Below the pieces are notes generated by a model that saw nothing but the letters and a program-made list of their open reading frames with translations, was not told the DNA's origin and ran no database searches. From Photorhabdus khanii NC19 (GTDB taxonomy: Bacteria > Pseudomonadota > Gammaproteobacteria > Enterobacterales > Enterobacteriaceae), in contig NZ_AYSJ01000013.1 of NCBI RefSeq assembly GCF_000517265.1, positions 142,416 to 181,661 on the forward strand: a stretch of DNA of 39,246 bases. Reading direction: 5' to 3'. This document shows positions 25,750 through 34,302 of the stretch, piece after piece. The position numbers were made by a program, and so were the translations under genes. Numbering within the stretch: the first letter of the stretch is position 1; the number at the start of each line of letters is the position of its first letter.

Positions 25750-26820
25750 ATGCAAGGGAATGGCTTGTATAATCCTTATAAATTGAATCGCCCTTTGACT
25801 TGGGTAGAAAGACATGCTCAACTTTATCAAGGAAAACCAACTCAGATAACCGGTAAATATGGTTTGTATATTGTTGATCACGATACGGTGATCCGCATGA
25901 ATTCTACTTATATGGAAACGGTAGATAAGTATTATAGAGAGCAGGGATTTGTTAGTTCTCTTAATGCAGTGGTATTTTGTTGTTTCTTAGGAATGGCTTT
26001 ATATTTTACTGGAAAAACGATCTATCTATCTATTTTGAATGGAGCAATTAAAGAGAATATATTAATAGGATTTATGATTACGATCCCTGTAACTGTGTTT
26101 ATTTTATATTTCAGTGGCAAACTTATCTTAAAAGAGTGGTTTTCCGCGGCACACTACCCAATTCGATTTAACCGTAAAACCCAGATGATCCATGTTTACC
26201 GTTTTAATGGCACGATATTATCGGTTCCCTGGAAAGAGGTGTTTTTTACCCGGACAATAGGAAAAGGTAAGTGGCCGGAATGGAGTATCGAAGGTCATAT
26301 TCTGGCAGACGATCAGGAAACGGTATTAGAGACGTTTAGTCTGGGACTTTCTGGTGATTTGGAGTTGATGCCGGGTTATTGGGAGTTTATCCGTTGTTAT
26401 ATGGAGGAAGATGGTTTACAGGAGCAGGCGGATATTATCATTTTATGCCCTCCTATTGAGAAACAGAAAGAAAGCTATATTTTTGGATTACAGTATATTA
26501 TGCGGATGAATGCTCGTTTGGAATGGTTTTTTGGAATCGTGAAGCTGCCATTTGATCTAATTACCAGTGTTGCCCGTTATATTGCTATGCAGACCAGCAA
26601 AATGCCGCAATGGCCTCAGGAAGTAGAAGAGGCTTGTCAGGTTGATCCCGACGACCCGATTAATGTCAGTGCTGCGAATAATCCCGTGCATTTATGGCAC
26701 CATATTCTAGCGAACCAGACGCTGGAAGAATATCAGGCGATAAATGATCGTCCGTCATCAGCACATAAGCGTTTGCAAGAGAAAATTGCAATGGCTCACT
26801 CAACTTCGGCGGAGGCGTAA
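25750..26820 (+). CDS. Putative immunity protein, copy 2 (tandem paralogue)
   Basis: A 356-aa tandem duplicate of the preceding gene, three residues longer. The N-terminal 67 residues, the DHDTVIRMNSTYMETVDKYY block, and the domain from HYPIRFNRKTQMIHV to PPIEKQKESYIFGLQY are nearly identical to copy 1. The two predicted TM helices and their loop (about residues 73-127) differ strongly, as do a short hydrophobic patch near residue 270 and the last 40 residues. The start follows copy 1 by two bases, with the same junction (GGCGGAGGCGTAATTATGCA). Keeping two diverged copies fits protection against several versions of the effector, or an orphan immunity gene retained after effector exchange (inference). 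Confidence 0.65.
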   Translation: MQGNGLYNPYKLNRPLTWVERHAQLYQGKPTQITGKYGLYIVDHDTVIRMNSTYMETVDKYYREQGFVSSLNAVVFCCFLGMALYFTGKTIYLSILNGAIKENILIGFMITIPVTVFILYFSGKLILKEWFSAAHYPIRFNRKTQMIHVYRFNGTILSVPWKEVFFTRTIGKGKWPEWSIEGHILADDQETVLETFSLGLSGDLELMPGYWEFIRCYMEEDGLQEQADIIILCPPIEKQKESYIFGLQYIMRMNARLEWFFGIVKLPFDLITSVARYIAMQTSKMPQWPQEVEEACQVDPDDPINVSAANNPVHLWHHILANQTLEEYQAINDRPSSAHKRLQEKIAMAHSTSAEA

Positions 26821-26822
26821 TT

Positions 26823-26882
26823 ATGCAATTAAAAGGATTGTATATCCTTTATTGCTACTGGCTTTTATTTTTGTTATGTTGA
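26823..26882 (+). pseudogene. Scrap of a third immunity-gene start
   Basis: The bases joining the effector to copy 1 and copy 1 to copy 2 occur a third time after copy 2 (GGCGGAGGCGTAATTATGCA). This opens a 19-codon frame whose peptide starts MQLKGLYILY, echoing MQGNGLY of the intact copies, then meets a TGA. It looks like the leftover 5' end of a deleted third copy. Confidence 0.55.
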
Positions 26883-27182
26883 AAGTGAGGTAATATAATG
26901 GCGAATATAGTGTTACTTTGGAATATTCCTGTTTTTTACTTCTGCTTGAGTCTAAAAGCAGAACTCATTCCTCAATCACTGAATAGAACTCAGGTAAAAG
27001 TAGTTCGATAGCGTGAGGTTAAAAGTAAGAAAGTAAAAAGCGAAAGGAATAATCATTAAGTTATCCCAAGAAGGGAAAATTGAAATTAACAATGAGTTAA
27101 TGGCTCCCGCTCGCCTGAGAGAAAGTATTGTGTAATACAAGAGAAACCGTAAGTTTGGTTAAAATGATTGGTTGGAATTTTT
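26883..27182. other. Decayed region between immunity genes and the five-TM protein
   Basis: AT-rich DNA without a convincing intact gene. A 37-codon frame (26898-27011) starts MANIVLLWNIPVFYF, has GAGG eight bases before its ATG and is hydrophobic at first; it may be a decayed fragment or a tiny membrane peptide. A second reading frame near 27055-27135 encodes KLSQEGKIEINNELMAPARL and ends in a TAA without any ATG at its front; it reads like the tail of a lost gene. I do not recognise either. Confidence 0.4.
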
Positions 27183-27797
27183 ATGAAAAAGCTTAGTATG
27201 GTCCTTTGGTTAGGTTTGATTATTGATTTGATAGCTATCGGAGGGTTTTTTTATTATTTACAGTTGCAACAGGCAACTCCAAATGGTTTAGATTATCAGG
27301 AGCAAGAGGCTTTTAAAGAGCTTTACCCTATTACTCAACTGATAGCTATTGCTATTGCGATACAGGTGGTCAGTGTATTATTGTTTTTCGTTCATAAAAA
27401 GCTGGCGCTCTTTTTGGCTATGTTGTCTGGCTTTATAATGCTTCCGGTGGGATGTGTGTATATAATCGGTTTTCTTATGAGTTATAATAAATTACGCTTT
27501 GCTGAGTTACAGTTATTTAATTCAGCAAATAAAAAGCAACTTTCTCCTTACCTTCATTTTCGTCAGGAACGTTTTTATATCGTTGCGGTCATATTAGGTG
27601 TGGCTGCTGTTGTGCAATTCAGTATATTCAGTATTACAGCTTCAATGGGAGTATTATTAGTGGTTGCTGCAATCGTATCTGCCGTTAACGGTATTCTCCT
27701 TGCTTTTCGACCTGTGTTAGGGATTTATGAAAATCAATTGGTGATTACACCTTCTATATTTAGCAAAACGTATCAGCTGGATTACAAGGGGCTATAG
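27183..27797 (+). CDS. Unknown polytopic membrane protein beside PAAR
   Basis: A 204-aa protein from the ATG at 27183; an in-frame TTG at 27168 would add five residues. About five hydrophobic helices are visible (about residues 5-25, 50-70, 73-98, 130-150 and 152-172), with a periplasm- or cytoplasm-facing polar loop around 27-48 and a C-terminal soluble tail. No family recognised. It ends one base before the PAAR gene, so it is cotranscribed with it. Its place in the cargo region suggests an immunity or accessory membrane role. Low GC and the weak ribosome-binding site set it apart from the core genes. Confidence 0.6.
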   Translation: MKKLSMVLWLGLIIDLIAIGGFFYYLQLQQATPNGLDYQEQEAFKELYPITQLIAIAIAIQVVSVLLFFVHKKLALFLAMLSGFIMLPVGCVYIIGFLMSYNKLRFAELQLFNSANKKQLSPYLHFRQERFYIVAVILGVAAVVQFSIFSITASMGVLLVVAAIVSAVNGILLAFRPVLGIYENQLVITPSIFSKTYQLDYKGL

Positions 27798-27798
27798 A

Positions 27799-28056
27799 AT
27801 GAAAGGTATTATCCGTATTCACGATAAAACCACTCATGGCGGTCAGGTACTGAGTGGTTCGCAGAAAATGAAATTTGGCGGTCTTGGGGTTGCACGTAAA
27901 ACCGATCCGGTTTCCTGCCCGGAACACGGTAATACCACGATTATTGAAGGTCATCCCACGATAAAAGATCACGGCTTGCCGGTGGCCTTTCATGGTCATC
28001 GCTGTGGCTGCGGCTGCACACTGATCACCTCTTTAAACACTGCGACAGTGAGTTAA
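27799..28056 (+). CDS. T6SS PAAR spike-tip protein
   Basis: An 85-aa protein formed entirely by a PAAR domain: IIRIHDKTTHGGQVLSGS, VARKTDPVSCPEHGN and a GLPVAFHGHRCGCGCTLI ending. Cys and His residues (CPEHG, HGHRCGCGC) can supply the zinc site at the cone tip. PAAR proteins sharpen the VgrG spike and can carry fused toxins; here there is no extension, so it is purely structural. It lies between the cargo genes and the tssM block. Confidence 0.9.
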   Translation: MKGIIRIHDKTTHGGQVLSGSQKMKFGGLGVARKTDPVSCPEHGNTTIIEGHPTIKDHGLPVAFHGHRCGCGCTLITSLNTATVS

Positions 28057-28059
28057 TGT

Positions 28060-29313
28060 ATGTCCGTAGATATGAGTGCTATTCCCATACCAGCAGAGCG
28101 TAAGCCGGGGCCGATAATAAAACGCTGGCTAATTGCACTGATGATATTCATATCATTGGGTGGTTGCGCCACCGTGATGTACTGGCCCGCCGGTATGCCA
28201 ATTCATACCCCTTGGTTCTGGTGCTGTTTTCTGGTTTTTCCATTTCTGGCCTGGGCCGGTGTCTTTGGTGTCAGATGTTTGATTTACCAAATCGGCCAGA
28301 TAGGGGCTGATAGTTGGGATTATGAGCGCGAGATCTGTTTATATCAGGAGACGCAGCGAGGTCAGCGACATTTAAATGTGCTGGCTCATGTGGTTGATCT
28401 CCCGCAAACAGTGATGACCGGTTCACTGGCGACACAGTTAATGGCACAAAAGGCGGTATTACCTTCATGGGTGGATATGGCTGATGGTCAGGTCGTGCGT
28501 CAGACACGTTTCGACATGCCAGAACGTCTGAGCCGTGAGCGGCTTTACGAAAAAATGGCAGCGCTGTTAGCTGATGAGACACTGACCGCTGCGTTGCGTC
28601 AGTTACCTGTTCATTATACGGTTTTCTCGTCGTTACAGATTGATGCGGGTTTAGATGCGGCGGAATATGAAGCGGTCTGGCAGTCAGTCTGGGAAGCTTC
28701 GGGCATCAGTACTCCGTTATCAATATTACCGGGAACGGGGCTGGCTATTATTGATAGCTGGCTGGATACCTCCCGCCATAATGCAGTTTTGCTGATAGTC
28801 GCTATTCGGCTTGCGACAGAAGTGATGGACGGGCAAGGTGATGCTGCCGTTGGGTTATTGCTGAATTCAACACCCACTCGCCAATCTACCCTGTTCATAC
28901 CACAACTTGAACCTATCTCTGCGGTACAAGCCATCATACACCGGCCTGAACCTACCCGGGATGATGACATGAAATATGCATTGTTGCAGGCGTTGCTATG
29001 GGCTGATATTCCGGCCGACGCAATTCACCAACTGTGGTTCTCGGGCATGGGCTGCGATAACCAATCTCAGGCGGTATTTACGCCATTAATTGATCAACTG
29101 CCCAATGTGGGGCAACAGACTGAAAGGCAGTGTGATATTGACGTTCAAACCGGTTTCACCGGAATAGCTTCCCCTTGGTTAGCGGCTGCCGTTGCTATTG
29201 ATGCCGTAACGACTCAAAAGCAGGCGCAATTGGTCATGAGTACGCCAGCTCCCGATGTGCTGATCACCTGGTTTATGGTGATTAAGCCGGCAGAAATACA
29301 GGAGGCGGCATGA
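28060..29313 (+). CDS. Unknown T6SS-linked inner-membrane protein upstream of tssM
   Basis: A 417-aa protein with two N-terminal TM helices (about residues 24-42 and 52-72) joined by a short loop containing WPAGMPIHTPWFW, then a soluble region of about 340 residues probably in the cytoplasm. Recognisable pieces include GADSWDYEREICLYQETQRGQ and IATRLATEVMDG-like segments, but I cannot name a domain. It starts three bases after PAAR and overlaps tssM by ATGA, so it is part of the core operon. A gene in this position is common in enteric T6SS clusters, but I know of no assigned function. A role in the membrane complex is an inference from coupling to tssM. Confidence 0.6.
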   Translation: MSVDMSAIPIPAERKPGPIIKRWLIALMIFISLGGCATVMYWPAGMPIHTPWFWCCFLVFPFLAWAGVFGVRCLIYQIGQIGADSWDYEREICLYQETQRGQRHLNVLAHVVDLPQTVMTGSLATQLMAQKAVLPSWVDMADGQVVRQTRFDMPERLSRERLYEKMAALLADETLTAALRQLPVHYTVFSSLQIDAGLDAAEYEAVWQSVWEASGISTPLSILPGTGLAIIDSWLDTSRHNAVLLIVAIRLATEVMDGQGDAAVGLLLNSTPTRQSTLFIPQLEPISAVQAIIHRPEPTRDDDMKYALLQALLWADIPADAIHQLWFSGMGCDNQSQAVFTPLIDQLPNVGQQTERQCDIDVQTGFTGIASPWLAAAVAIDAVTTQKQAQLVMSTPAPDVLITWFMVIKPAEIQEAA

Positions 29314-32300
29314 AGAAATATATGACGTTATTCTGGGGGATGGTGGGATTGCCGTTAGTGCTGATCACTGTCTGTAGCCTGGTGATATGGTTCAAGCCGG
29401 AGTGGTTAAACATACAGGGGCAGCCGTTATTAGAAAAACAACTGGCATTTCAGTGCTATGTATTGGTTGCCAGTGTGCTGTTTTTTCTGATTTTTGTTCT
29501 GATAACTCGCTTGTTTATCCATGATGCCCGTATCGCTTTTCATTACTGGCGGCAACAAAATAAGGGGCCTGAAGCCGTATCTGTATCGCCTGAGCCTGAC
29601 CCGATATTCAGAGAATTGACCCGCCATTTGCGCTGTCGTTATGGTTTTTTCTGGCGGTTTAAGGTGCGTATTTTAATGGTTACCGGTGAACCGGAGCAGG
29701 TGGAAGCCATTGCCCCTGGGCTGACAGCACAACACTGGCAAGAGGGCGAGCATAACCTGTTATTGTGGGGAGGCAGTTTACAGACGCAGTCGGATAAAGC
29801 CCAGTTAAAGGCGTTGTGTAAACTGCGCCGCCGTCGCCCTTTGGATGGTGTGGTGTGGGTGATGACTGAAGACCAACTCGGCCAGCAAGCTCAGATAGAT
29901 ACCGCTGTGCGCATGTTAGAGAAACAGGGGCGACAGCTGGGCTGGCAGGCACCGCTGTATGTGTGGAATGTGCGTCACAGCCTCTGGGACCAGCGTGACC
30001 GCCCGACGCAGACGGTCGGCTGTTTCCTGCCGGCAGAAGGAACCCCGCAAATGCTGGCTGAGAGCCTGAATACCCTGCCGCCCCAACTGGCCACCCGAGG
30101 GATGGCGCAGGCGTTAGCAGAAATCCGTCACGATTTTTTGTTACGGCTGGCCCAGCATCTGTTGGCCGGCGGTGTGGACCGTCTGGTTCACCAGTTGACA
30201 CCGTTGTTAAACCGGTCGCCGATATGGCTGGCGGGGGTGATGTTCGGTTCCCCGCAGTCGGCGCAGCCGGGGGTGACTGAGCATGGCTGGTTGGTGGAAG
30301 CGAGCTGGGACGGGGTACTGGCCGATGTGCGTGATATCCGAGGTCAGGCCGCGGGTTTCCCGTGGGAGAAAAGCGCGCAGTGGGGGGTGATAGCGCTGGC
30401 AGCATTGTGGGGTGTGGGCAGTGTGACCGCCTTTGGGGTTAACCGTCATCAGATAGCGGTCAGTCGTGAGCGGGCCAGTCAGGCCGGTGACTCGCAACAG
30501 TCCTTATCGGCCCGTCTGTTAAGCCAGCAGGCGTTGCAACAGGAGATTGACCGGTTGCAATACCGGGCAGAGACCGGGGCACCCTGGTACAGCCGTTTCG
30601 GATTGAATCAGAATGCGGCCCAGCTCAGGGCGTTGTGGCCGGTTTACCAGCACAACAATGCGCAGTTGATACGTGATGAAGCCGCTCAGCGTTTGCATCA
30701 GCGCCTGACCGAACTGGTCAATCTGCCGCCCGGTAGCCCGCAGCGCCGCAGGTTGATAAAACCGGCTTACAATCAGTTGAAAGCGTATCTGATGATGGCT
30801 CAGCCGGAAAAAGCCCAGGCCGCCTTTATGCGCCGGGTGTTGATGGAAAACTGGCCGCAGCGGGCCGGGGTGACCGAAGGCCTGTGGCACAACACCGGGG
30901 AGGCATTAGTGACTTTTTATGCGGAGAATTTGCCACGCCACCCGGAGTGGAAAACCAGCGTGGATAAAGGGCTGGTCAGTGAAGTGCGTCAGATATTGCT
31001 CAATCAGCTCGGGCAGCGTCAGGCGGAAACGGTGCTGTACCAGAAAATATTGCAACAGGTGGCGCACAGTTACGGCGATTTAAGGCTGGCACAGATGGCC
31101 GGGGCTACTGATGCGAGCCGTCTGTTGACCACCGATAAGGTGGTGCCGGGGATGTTTACCCGTCAGGCGTGGGAAGGGCAGGTGCAGAAAGCGATAGAAG
31201 CGGTGGTGGCTTCCCGGCAGGAAGAGATTGACTGGGTACTGAGTGACGGTCGTCAACCCGTATTGAAGGCGGTTTCACCGGCGGAGTTGAAAGCCCGATT
31301 GACGGAACGTTATTTCACCGATTTCGCCGGGGCGTGGCTGAACTTCCTCAACAGTCTGCGCTGGAATAAAGTGCATAACCTTGCTGATACCATTGACCAG
31401 TTAACCGTCATGGCGGATGTGCGTCAGTCGCCGTTGATTGCCCTGATGGACACGCTGGCTTATCAGGGCGAAACCGGCCAGCAGGGGACGGCGTTAACGG
31501 ATTCGCTGGTGAAGTCGGCACAAAACCTGTTCCAGAAAAATAAGCGGCCGGTGATTGACCCGACGCGTCTTCCATCGGGGCCACTGGATAACGCGTTTGG
31601 TCCGTTATTAGCGCTGATGGGCAAAAGTACGGCGGAAAACGGGATGACGGCGGACCCGTCACTCAGTCTGCAAACCTTCCTGACGCGGGTGACGCGGGTG
31701 CGGCTGAAACTGCAACAAATTGCCAATACCGATGACCCGCAGGAGAGGATGCAGGCATTGGCGCAGACAGTGTTTCAGGGGAAAAGTGTGGACCTGACCG
31801 ACACGCAGTCGTATGGCAGTTTGATGGCGGCCAGTCTGGGGGCGGAATGGCAGGGTTTTGGGCAGGCGGTGTTCGTGCAGCCGTTAACCCAGGCCTGGCA
31901 AACCGTGCTGCAACCGTCAGCGGCCAGTCTCAATGCGCAGTGGCAGTCGTCGGTGGTGGCGGACTGGCAGGCTGCTTTTGATGGACGTTACCCGTTTGTC
32001 GAGGAACCAAACGAAGCCTCGTTGCCGATGCTGGGGCAGTTTATTCAGGCGGATAGCGGACGGATAGAACAGTTTCTGCGCAGTCAGTTAGGGGGCGTGC
32101 TGTATAAAGAGGGTAAACACTGGGGGGTGGATGAAGTGAACAGTCAGGGGCTGCATATTAACCCGGCGTTTTTAACCGCGATAAATCAACTGAGTCAGGT
32201 CTCGGATGTGCTGTTTGCTAACGGCAGCGAGGGGATACGATTTGAATTGCGGGCGAAACCGGCGCGGGATGTGGCGGAAACGGACCTGACGATAGACGGG

Positions 32301-32636
32301 CAAAGGTTGCGTTACTTTAACCAGAGGGAGAGCTGGCAGCGTTTGCGCTGGCCGGGGGACAGTGATAACCCCGGCGTGGTGCTGACGTGGACGAGTGTGA
32401 ACACCGGGGCGAGAGTGTACGGTGATTATCCGGGGACGTGGGGGTTAATGCGGTGGTTAGCGCAGGCGAAGGTGACTGCGCTGGACAGCAGTCGTTACCG
32501 GCTGACATTGACTGGGGCGGACGGATTGCCGCTGACCTGGGTATTACGTACCGAAGTCGGGAAAGGTCCGCTGGCGTTGCTGGCCCTGAAAGGGTTCCGG
32601 TTGCCGACCCAGATATTCAGTGTGAAAGAGGAATAA
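29310..32636 (+). CDS. tssM: T6SS membrane-complex protein TssM (IcmF/VasK)
   Basis: Large inner-membrane protein that spans the periplasm and links TssL to the TssJ lipoprotein. The 1108-aa product has two TM helices near the N-terminus (about residues 5-27 and 45-68), a cytoplasmic NTPase-like region, a third TM helix near residue 357 (WGVIALAALWGVGSVTAF) and a large periplasmic part. The periplasmic part includes an LTERYFTDFAGAWLNFLNSL segment, and the C-terminus contains WPGDSDNPGVVLTW. The position where other family members have a P-loop reads VRILMVTGEPEQVEAIAPGL, with no GK[ST], so nucleotide binding is probably lost. It overlaps the upstream gene by four bases; tssA follows. Confidence 0.94.
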   Translation: MKKYMTLFWGMVGLPLVLITVCSLVIWFKPEWLNIQGQPLLEKQLAFQCYVLVASVLFFLIFVLITRLFIHDARIAFHYWRQQNKGPEAVSVSPEPDPIFRELTRHLRCRYGFFWRFKVRILMVTGEPEQVEAIAPGLTAQHWQEGEHNLLLWGGSLQTQSDKAQLKALCKLRRRRPLDGVVWVMTEDQLGQQAQIDTAVRMLEKQGRQLGWQAPLYVWNVRHSLWDQRDRPTQTVGCFLPAEGTPQMLAESLNTLPPQLATRGMAQALAEIRHDFLLRLAQHLLAGGVDRLVHQLTPLLNRSPIWLAGVMFGSPQSAQPGVTEHGWLVEASWDGVLADVRDIRGQAAGFPWEKSAQWGVIALAALWGVGSVTAFGVNRHQIAVSRERASQAGDSQQSLSARLLSQQALQQEIDRLQYRAETGAPWYSRFGLNQNAAQLRALWPVYQHNNAQLIRDEAAQRLHQRLTELVNLPPGSPQRRRLIKPAYNQLKAYLMMAQPEKAQAAFMRRVLMENWPQRAGVTEGLWHNTGEALVTFYAENLPRHPEWKTSVDKGLVSEVRQILLNQLGQRQAETVLYQKILQQVAHSYGDLRLAQMAGATDASRLLTTDKVVPGMFTRQAWEGQVQKAIEAVVASRQEEIDWVLSDGRQPVLKAVSPAELKARLTERYFTDFAGAWLNFLNSLRWNKVHNLADTIDQLTVMADVRQSPLIALMDTLAYQGETGQQGTALTDSLVKSAQNLFQKNKRPVIDPTRLPSGPLDNAFGPLLALMGKSTAENGMTADPSLSLQTFLTRVTRVRLKLQQIANTDDPQERMQALAQTVFQGKSVDLTDTQSYGSLMAASLGAEWQGFGQAVFVQPLTQAWQTVLQPSAASLNAQWQSSVVADWQAAFDGRYPFVEEPNEASLPMLGQFIQADSGRIEQFLRSQLGGVLYKEGKHWGVDEVNSQGLHINPAFLTAINQLSQVSDVLFANGSEGIRFELRAKPARDVAETDLTIDGQRLRYFNQRESWQRLRWPGDSDNPGVVLTWTSVNTGARVYGDYPGTWGLMRWLAQAKVTALDSSRYRLTLTGADGLPLTWVLRTEVGKGPLALLALKGFRLPTQIFSVKEE

Positions 32637-32639
32637 ACC

Positions 32640-34244
32640 ATGCTGCAACAACTGATAGCAAACGGCTTTGCCGGGCGTGATGTGTTGGCCGAAGCGCGAG
32701 AAAGTACGGCATTGTGGGAAAACTGGTTATTCCCCATCAGTCCAGAAGCGCCCACGGGTGATGATCCGGCCTATAACGACGATTTTCAACGTATGCGTGA
32801 AGAGGTCAATAAACTCAGTGGTATTGATACCGCACTTATCGGTGAACTGGCGCAAAAGCTGCTGACCACGGAATGTAAAGATGTCCGCGTGGCGACTTAT
32901 TATGTGTGGGCGCGTCTGCACCAGGAGGGCGAACGTGGTTTGGCAGAAGGGCTGGCGTTGTTGGCTGCATTGGTCGAACGTTTTGGTGAAGCGTTGCTAC
33001 CTTGTCGGGCGGGCAGTCGTAAAGCCGCGCTGGAGTGGCTGACGGGAGGAAAAATGCAGGACAGTCTGTCGCTTTATCCTGAAGTCAATCGGATTGATTT
33101 CGAACACATTCTGGCGTCGCTGGCGTTACTGGAACAGGTGTTTGCTACCTGGGATGAGGATGTTCGTCCCTCGCTGACCGGATTGGCGGGCATACTGGAA
33201 ACCCGGCTGGCGCAGTCGGGGGGGATGGCAGCGGTGGTGCCACAAACGACCGCTCAGACACCGTTACCGTTGATGCAAAGCAACCCGTCCATCTCGACCC
33301 CGAGGGGATCGCCGGTATGGAATCCGGTGCAATCCGGGCGTGACTTGCTGGAACGGACACGTGAACTGGCGCGTTATCTGCGTGAACAGCCTCAGGGCTG
33401 GCTCTCTTCCGCTCGGCTGATGCGCAGTGTGCGCTGGGATACCGTGCATCAGTTACCGCCACAGGATGGCGATGGGCGTACCCGTCTGCTATCGCCCCGT
33501 AAGGAATATCGGGCCTTGTTAAAACGGCTCTACCGGCAACAAAGCTGGCATGAACTGTTGGAACAGGCCGAGCGGATGTTTGCGGAAGGGGTTAATCATT
33601 TTTGGCTCGATTTACAGTGGTATCTCTGTCAGGCCTTGAGTCAGCCAGGCGGCGGCTATGAAGGTTGGGGAGAGATCATTAAACAGGACCTGAGAATATT
33701 GCTTGAACGGTTACCGGGGCTGGAAAACCTGGCATATGACGATGGGAGCCCGTTTGCTGATGAAGTGACTGCCGGCTGGATAACCCAACAGATTCATAAT
33801 GTTAAGGAGGACTGGTCGTTTGCGCATTCGCCGGCCCAACCCCGGCGCGATGATGACATTTTAGCGTTGGAGCCGGAAGCGCTGCAACTGGCGGACAGCG
33901 AAGGCATTGATGCCGCGTTGTCGTGGTTGGGGCAACTGCCGGGCATCAATGGGGCACGTCACCGTTGGTTACAGCGTCTGTTGATGGCGCGCGTGGCGGA
34001 GCAGTACGGTAAAAATGAAATCGCTCTGCATCTGTTGACCGGGCTGAATGCCGATGAGCCACTCCGTCTTGATGAATGGGAGCCGGAACTGATGTTTGAG
34101 GTGAAAGCGTGCCTGCTGAAGTTGCTGCGGATGAAAGCCCAGCGCAGTGAACACGATAAGGGGCGGATGGCCCAGCGCATGGAGACTCTGTTTGCGGGCT
34201 TGGTGGCGATTGATCCGGTCCGGGCGGTTGTGCTATGTGGCTGA
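32640..34244 (+). CDS. tssA: T6SS assembly protein TssA (ImpA N-terminal domain)
   Basis: TssA caps the growing tail and coordinates baseplate and sheath assembly. The 534-aa protein has the ImpA-type N-terminal domain (ISPEAPTGDDPAYNDDFQRM; then GLAEGLALLAALVERFGEAL) in its first 150 residues, a proline- and serine-rich linker near residues 200-230, and a helical C-terminal domain (LYRQQSWHELLEQAERMF; HRWLQRLLMARVAEQYG) like the long class of TssA. A second, VasL-like protein with the same N-terminal fold is encoded at the end of the cluster. The ATG lies three bases after the tssM stop. Confidence 0.88.
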   Translation: MLQQLIANGFAGRDVLAEARESTALWENWLFPISPEAPTGDDPAYNDDFQRMREEVNKLSGIDTALIGELAQKLLTTECKDVRVATYYVWARLHQEGERGLAEGLALLAALVERFGEALLPCRAGSRKAALEWLTGGKMQDSLSLYPEVNRIDFEHILASLALLEQVFATWDEDVRPSLTGLAGILETRLAQSGGMAAVVPQTTAQTPLPLMQSNPSISTPRGSPVWNPVQSGRDLLERTRELARYLREQPQGWLSSARLMRSVRWDTVHQLPPQDGDGRTRLLSPRKEYRALLKRLYRQQSWHELLEQAERMFAEGVNHFWLDLQWYLCQALSQPGGGYEGWGEIIKQDLRILLERLPGLENLAYDDGSPFADEVTAGWITQQIHNVKEDWSFAHSPAQPRRDDDILALEPEALQLADSEGIDAALSWLGQLPGINGARHRWLQRLLMARVAEQYGKNEIALHLLTGLNADEPLRLDEWEPELMFEVKACLLKLLRMKAQRSEHDKGRMAQRMETLFAGLVAIDPVRAVVLCG

Positions 34245-34302
34245 TTTTACGGGTATAGGCTCCCTTCTTCCGAATTTTTGTAACAATCAAGAGAACAATG
34301 CG

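Noticed and set aside
29680-30405. Minus-strand ORF of 241 codons inside tssM
   Set aside because: Low-complexity Pro/Ser/Thr-rich reading opposite a well-supported gene; a shadow frame.
34147-34302. Upstream extension of tssF overlapping tssA
   Set aside because: The MDDLILRYYEAEMRYL start at 34303 is the family N-terminus.
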